Below, piece after piece: positions 61,568 to 64,000 of a stretch of 64,000 nucleotides of DNA. Source of the stretch: Actinomycetes bacterium (GTDB lineage: Bacteria > Actinomycetota > Acidimicrobiia > Acidimicrobiales > JAMCPL01); the NCBI GenBank assembly GCA_021841005.1, contig JAKBVZ010000035.1, positions 1 through 64,000 of the forward strand, in the 5' to 3' direction. Position 1 is the first letter of the stretch. Every line of letters starts with the position of its first letter. The position numbers and the translations under genes were made by a program. The notes under the pieces are model-generated. The model was not told the origin of the DNA. It saw only the letters and a program-made list of their open reading frames with translations, and searched no databases.

Positions 61568-62955
61568 GCGATGATCATGGCAAAGCACGCAAGCTGAGGA
61601 GGCCGAAGCCAAGGAGGCGTACCGAACTCGGGTTGCTGGTGCTCTCTTCAGTAATAGTGACGGCGCTGTATGCTTTACTGTCCTTTTCGACCAGTTCCAC
61701 CACATCTCTTCACCTTGCAGTGTTTCTGGGCATTGTCCTGGGCCTATCGCTTATTGCCCACGCTGTAACCAGAGTCCTTGCACCAGACGCAAGCCCGGTT
61801 TTCCTGCCGATAGCCGCCCTGCTGAACGGCATCGGTTATGTGATGATATCGCGGCTTTACCCGCACGAGGCCAAACTCCAGGCAGGGTGGACCGCCGTAG
61901 GTATTTTACTTTACGCATTGACACTGTATATCGTCAAGCGATCTAGAGATCTTGACCGTTACCGGTACTTGCTGTTGCTCCTTGCCATCGTCCTCATCCT
62001 CTCCCCTCTCATGCCTGTCATCGGTGAAAATATCTATGGAGAGAGGCTGTGGATACATGTGGGTCCCATCAGCGGGCAGCCTATAGAAGGAGCGAAGATA
62101 CTGCTTTGTATTTTTTTTGCCTCGTATTTCAGCGAGAAGCAGGAAGTGCTGAGGATCCCTACATTGCGAGTCGGCAACCGGCTACTGCCTTCCCCGGCTC
62201 CCCTAGGACCTATCCTGGCGGCATGGGCATTCTCCATGCTGGTACTGGCGGTCGAGCATGATGTCGGTTTTGCCGTCTTGCTCTTCGCTTTTTTCATAGC
62301 GATGTTCTGGCTGTCTACTGGGCACAAGCGCTGGATACTGTTCGGGTCGGGAATCTTTGCGGCAGGTCTTTTCGTGGGCATCCGCATACTCCCTCAGGTG
62401 CAGGAACGCATTACCGTGTGGCTGCACCCATTCAGCCACGCACAGACAACTGGTTACCAGATCGTTCAGGGTCTGTACGGCATGGGAACCGGTGGGCTTA
62501 TAGGCACCGGGCTTGGTCTGGGACACCCAGGCTTCATTCCCTTCCCGAGCACAGACATGATTTTCAGCGCCATCGGGGAGGAGATGGGTCTTCTGGGCAC
62601 CACCGTGGTGGTGGTGGCATTCATCTTCTTCCTCGGTGCAGGTCTCCAGGCTGCTCAGAGAGCCAGATCCGATTTCTCGAAACTGCTGGCTGCTGGCCTT
62701 ACTGTGATATTATCGCTTCAAGCATTTTTCATAATGGGTGGTATTACTCGCTTGTTCCCGCTGACTGGTTTTACCTTACCGTTTGTCGCTTATGGGGGTT
62801 CCTCACTGGTGGCTAATTACGTCCTGATAGCAGTTCTTGCCAGGATATCGGACGAGGGAAACCGCCCTGCGCTGGTGAGGGAGGCGACCACGCATGCCGT
62901 GATGATCCGCGAAGAAGACTTGCAGCCAGCGGCCGGCGCTCCGCCGACCCTATAG
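61564..62955 (+). CDS. ftsW: FtsW/RodA-family SEDS glycosyltransferase
   Basis: A second SEDS lipid-II polymerase, 463 residues with about 12 hydrophobic segments. Signatures are RRTELGLLVLSSVIVTALYA, WIHVGPISGQPIEGAKILLC, VEHDVGFAVLLFAFFIAMFW, GYQIVQGLYGMGTGGLIGTG, LGLGHPGFIPFPSTDMIFSA, IGEEMGLLG and LTGFTLPFVAYGGSSLVANY. The start is the ATG at 61564, overlapping the aroE stop (ATGA); the ORF track begins 15 codons earlier. SEDS proteins of this type in other actinobacteria lie next to penicillin-binding protein genes; none is in the window downstream, where a minus-strand gene follows. FtsW versus RodA cannot be settled. Confidence 0.9.
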   Translation: MSDDHGKARKLRRPKPRRRTELGLLVLSSVIVTALYALLSFSTSSTTSLHLAVFLGIVLGLSLIAHAVTRVLAPDASPVFLPIAALLNGIGYVMISRLYPHEAKLQAGWTAVGILLYALTLYIVKRSRDLDRYRYLLLLLAIVLILSPLMPVIGENIYGERLWIHVGPISGQPIEGAKILLCIFFASYFSEKQEVLRIPTLRVGNRLLPSPAPLGPILAAWAFSMLVLAVEHDVGFAVLLFAFFIAMFWLSTGHKRWILFGSGIFAAGLFVGIRILPQVQERITVWLHPFSHAQTTGYQIVQGLYGMGTGGLIGTGLGLGHPGFIPFPSTDMIFSAIGEEMGLLGTTVVVVAFIFFLGAGLQAAQRARSDFSKLLAAGLTVILSLQAFFIMGGITRLFPLTGFTLPFVAYGGSSLVANYVLIAVLARISDEGNRPALVREATTHAVMIREEDLQPAAGAPPTL

Positions 62956-62993
62956 ACCATCTTCCGGTTTTCCCAGGAGTGCTTGGATCCCTG

Positions 62994-64000
62994 TTACGGG
63001 TTTCCATGGTTGGCAGGATTTCCGGTGTCGCCCGTATTTTCCGGCGTGCCGGCATTTCCAGCGGTATCGAGTGTACCAGGCTTCCCGTCCGGCGCAGTAC
63101 TGCCGTTCTGCCGACCGTTGAGATATCGTTTTACCTCGAACCTGCCTTTCTGCCATCCTTCTGTACGCACCTTCAGGGACAGGTAAGTGGCTCCTCCGAC
63201 GGGGATGGGCAGCCAGAAGTTGATAAGGCGATAGCCGAGCACGGCCAGTATCGCAGTGGTCTTGGCTACCCCGAAACCATGCAGGGTGGGGATCAGTATA
63301 CCTTCTATGATTCCCAGCCCACCAGGTGTCACAGGTATCACTGCCAGTACGTTGGCCAGCCCGTAGGCCACGAGAAGATCCACCGGAGACAGGATCGTGC
63401 CGAATGCGGCTATAAATACCCACAGGGAGGCTGCATCAAGTATCCAGTTGGTTGCGGCCCATATGATTGCGCGCTTGAGCATACTGCGATCCGCCGCCAG
63501 CGAGTGTAGCCTGCTGGCTATTTCTTGGAGGATACTTGTTACCTTGGCTCCGTGGATGAAAGGTATGTGGTCGCAGATAGAACCTACGCGGTCCAGAAGC
63601 TGCCGCTGGCCCTTTGTCAAAAGGAGCACCACTGAAGCGAAGATGGCGATCATGACGACTCCGGCACCGGCGGCAATCCCATAGAGGGGCTGGTAGCCGT
63701 CTATGGGTATGGAGACCACTAAGGCAATCCAGAATATTGCGTTCAACACTAGCGCCGATCCGACTCCCTGCATGCCCAATGCGAATGTTGCAGTGGCGGG
63801 GCTGATCCCCTCGCTCGTGAGCATACGGTAGCCGAGAGCCGCGCTTGGCGCATTGCCACCTGGCACCACGTGACTGAGGGCGAGCGTGGATAGGTCCACC
63901 CTCGCCAGGTAAGTCCTCTTCAAGCTGGGAGGTGGCAGCATTTCGTGAGTAAGCTGTATATATGCAGTCAGGGAGCCGACTTCCAGTATGACCCCAGCCA
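62994..64000 (-). CDS. Flippase-like / LPG synthase TM-domain membrane protein (5' end off window)
   Basis: A membrane protein of the UPF0104/AglD/lysylphosphatidylglycerol synthase TM family. The ORF track starts it at 63941, but the frame stays open to the window edge (reading GVILEVGSLTAYIQLTHEML before the first ATG), so the gene is partial at its 5' end. Typical blocks are SLKRTYLARVDLSTLALSHV, VPGGNAPSAALGYRML, ANVLAVIPVTPGGLGIIEGI and LAVLGYRLINFWLPIPVGGA. The C-terminus is low complexity with Gly/Asn/Thr/Pro repeats (TAGNAGTPENTGDTGNPANH). Such proteins move lipid-linked substrates across the membrane; the substrate is unknown. Confidence 0.85.
   Translation of the reverse strand, partial: AGVILEVGSLTAYIQLTHEMLPPPSLKRTYLARVDLSTLALSHVVPGGNAPSAALGYRMLTSEGISPATATFALGMQGVGSALVLNAIFWIALVVSIPIDGYQPLYGIAAGAGVVMIAIFASVVLLLTKGQRQLLDRVGSICDHIPFIHGAKVTSILQEIASRLHSLAADRSMLKRAIIWAATNWILDAASLWVFIAAFGTILSPVDLLVAYGLANVLAVIPVTPGGLGIIEGILIPTLHGFGVAKTTAILAVLGYRLINFWLPIPVGGATYLSLKVRTEGWQKGRFEVKRYLNGRQNGSTAPDGKPGTLDTAGNAGTPENTGDTGNPANHGNP

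Overview
The window looks like a chromosomal segment of an actinobacterium, plausibly of the Acidimicrobiia. The evidence is the gene types and order (gyrB-gyrA, argS-lysA-hom-thrC, small DUF948 genes followed by alaS-ruvX-mltG-aroE-ftsW, an Ada/AlkA-ogt pair), a G+C-rich sequence, GTG/TTG starts and several promoters that give leaderless mRNAs. ATA isoleucine codons are unusually common for a G+C-rich actinobacterium. No 16S or single marker fixes the genus from sequence reading alone.

Layout. (1) 0.4-5.8 kb is accessory: a convergent MT-A70 adenine methyltransferase and BglII-type restriction endonuclease; an alkylation-repair pair in which the Ada/AlkA gene has lost its middle; a lipoprotein; and an AbrB/RelE-type toxin-antitoxin module behind an 8-bp repeat array. 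(2) 6-18 kb is core metabolism and replication: a stand-alone B12-binding mutase domain, sucCD, purH, folD, metF, gyrB, gyrA. (3) 18-27 kb holds a CPBP protease, tRNA-Arg(CCG) head-to-head with argS, lysA, a PrmC-like methyltransferase, hom and thrC. (4) 27-46 kb is a purine/N-heterocycle catabolic island: a three-subunit molybdenum hydroxylase, an N-acyl-D-amino-acid deacylase-like amidohydrolase, YgeY, an XdhD-like fused Fe-S/Mo hydroxylase, an N-terminally truncated SsnA-like amidohydrolase, an LLM flavin/F420 oxidoreductase, XdhC, MocA, an NCS1 permease, diaminopropionate ammonia-lyase (YgeX/DpaL) and an 8-oxoguanine-deaminase-like amidohydrolase. (5) 46-64 kb is envelope and housekeeping: an L,D-transpeptidase, ppk1, RodA/FtsW, a bifunctional nuclease, PAP2, a RecB-like nuclease, lipoprotein and small membrane genes, alaS, ruvX, mltG, aroE, a second FtsW/RodA, and a partial flippase-like gene running off the right edge.

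How the genes work together. The island resembles the E. coli yge/xdh/ssnA cluster and the gut-bacterial anaerobic purine-degradation clusters, in which hydroxylated purines are opened and carried to 2,3-diaminopropionate, which DpaL cleaves to pyruvate and ammonia. Here YgeW, HyuA and YgfK are not seen. A D-aminoacylase-like hydrolase and an LLM oxidoreductase occupy the same neighbourhood, suggesting a variant route.

A second theme is short tandem repeats. Many conserved enzymes (PurH, FolD, Hom, the Fe-S subunit, SsnA, XdhC, DpaL, PAP2, AroE, RuvX) carry in-frame low-complexity inserts or tails, and several intergenic regions carry similar arrays. Two genes (Ada/AlkA and SsnA) have in-frame losses of normally required domains.
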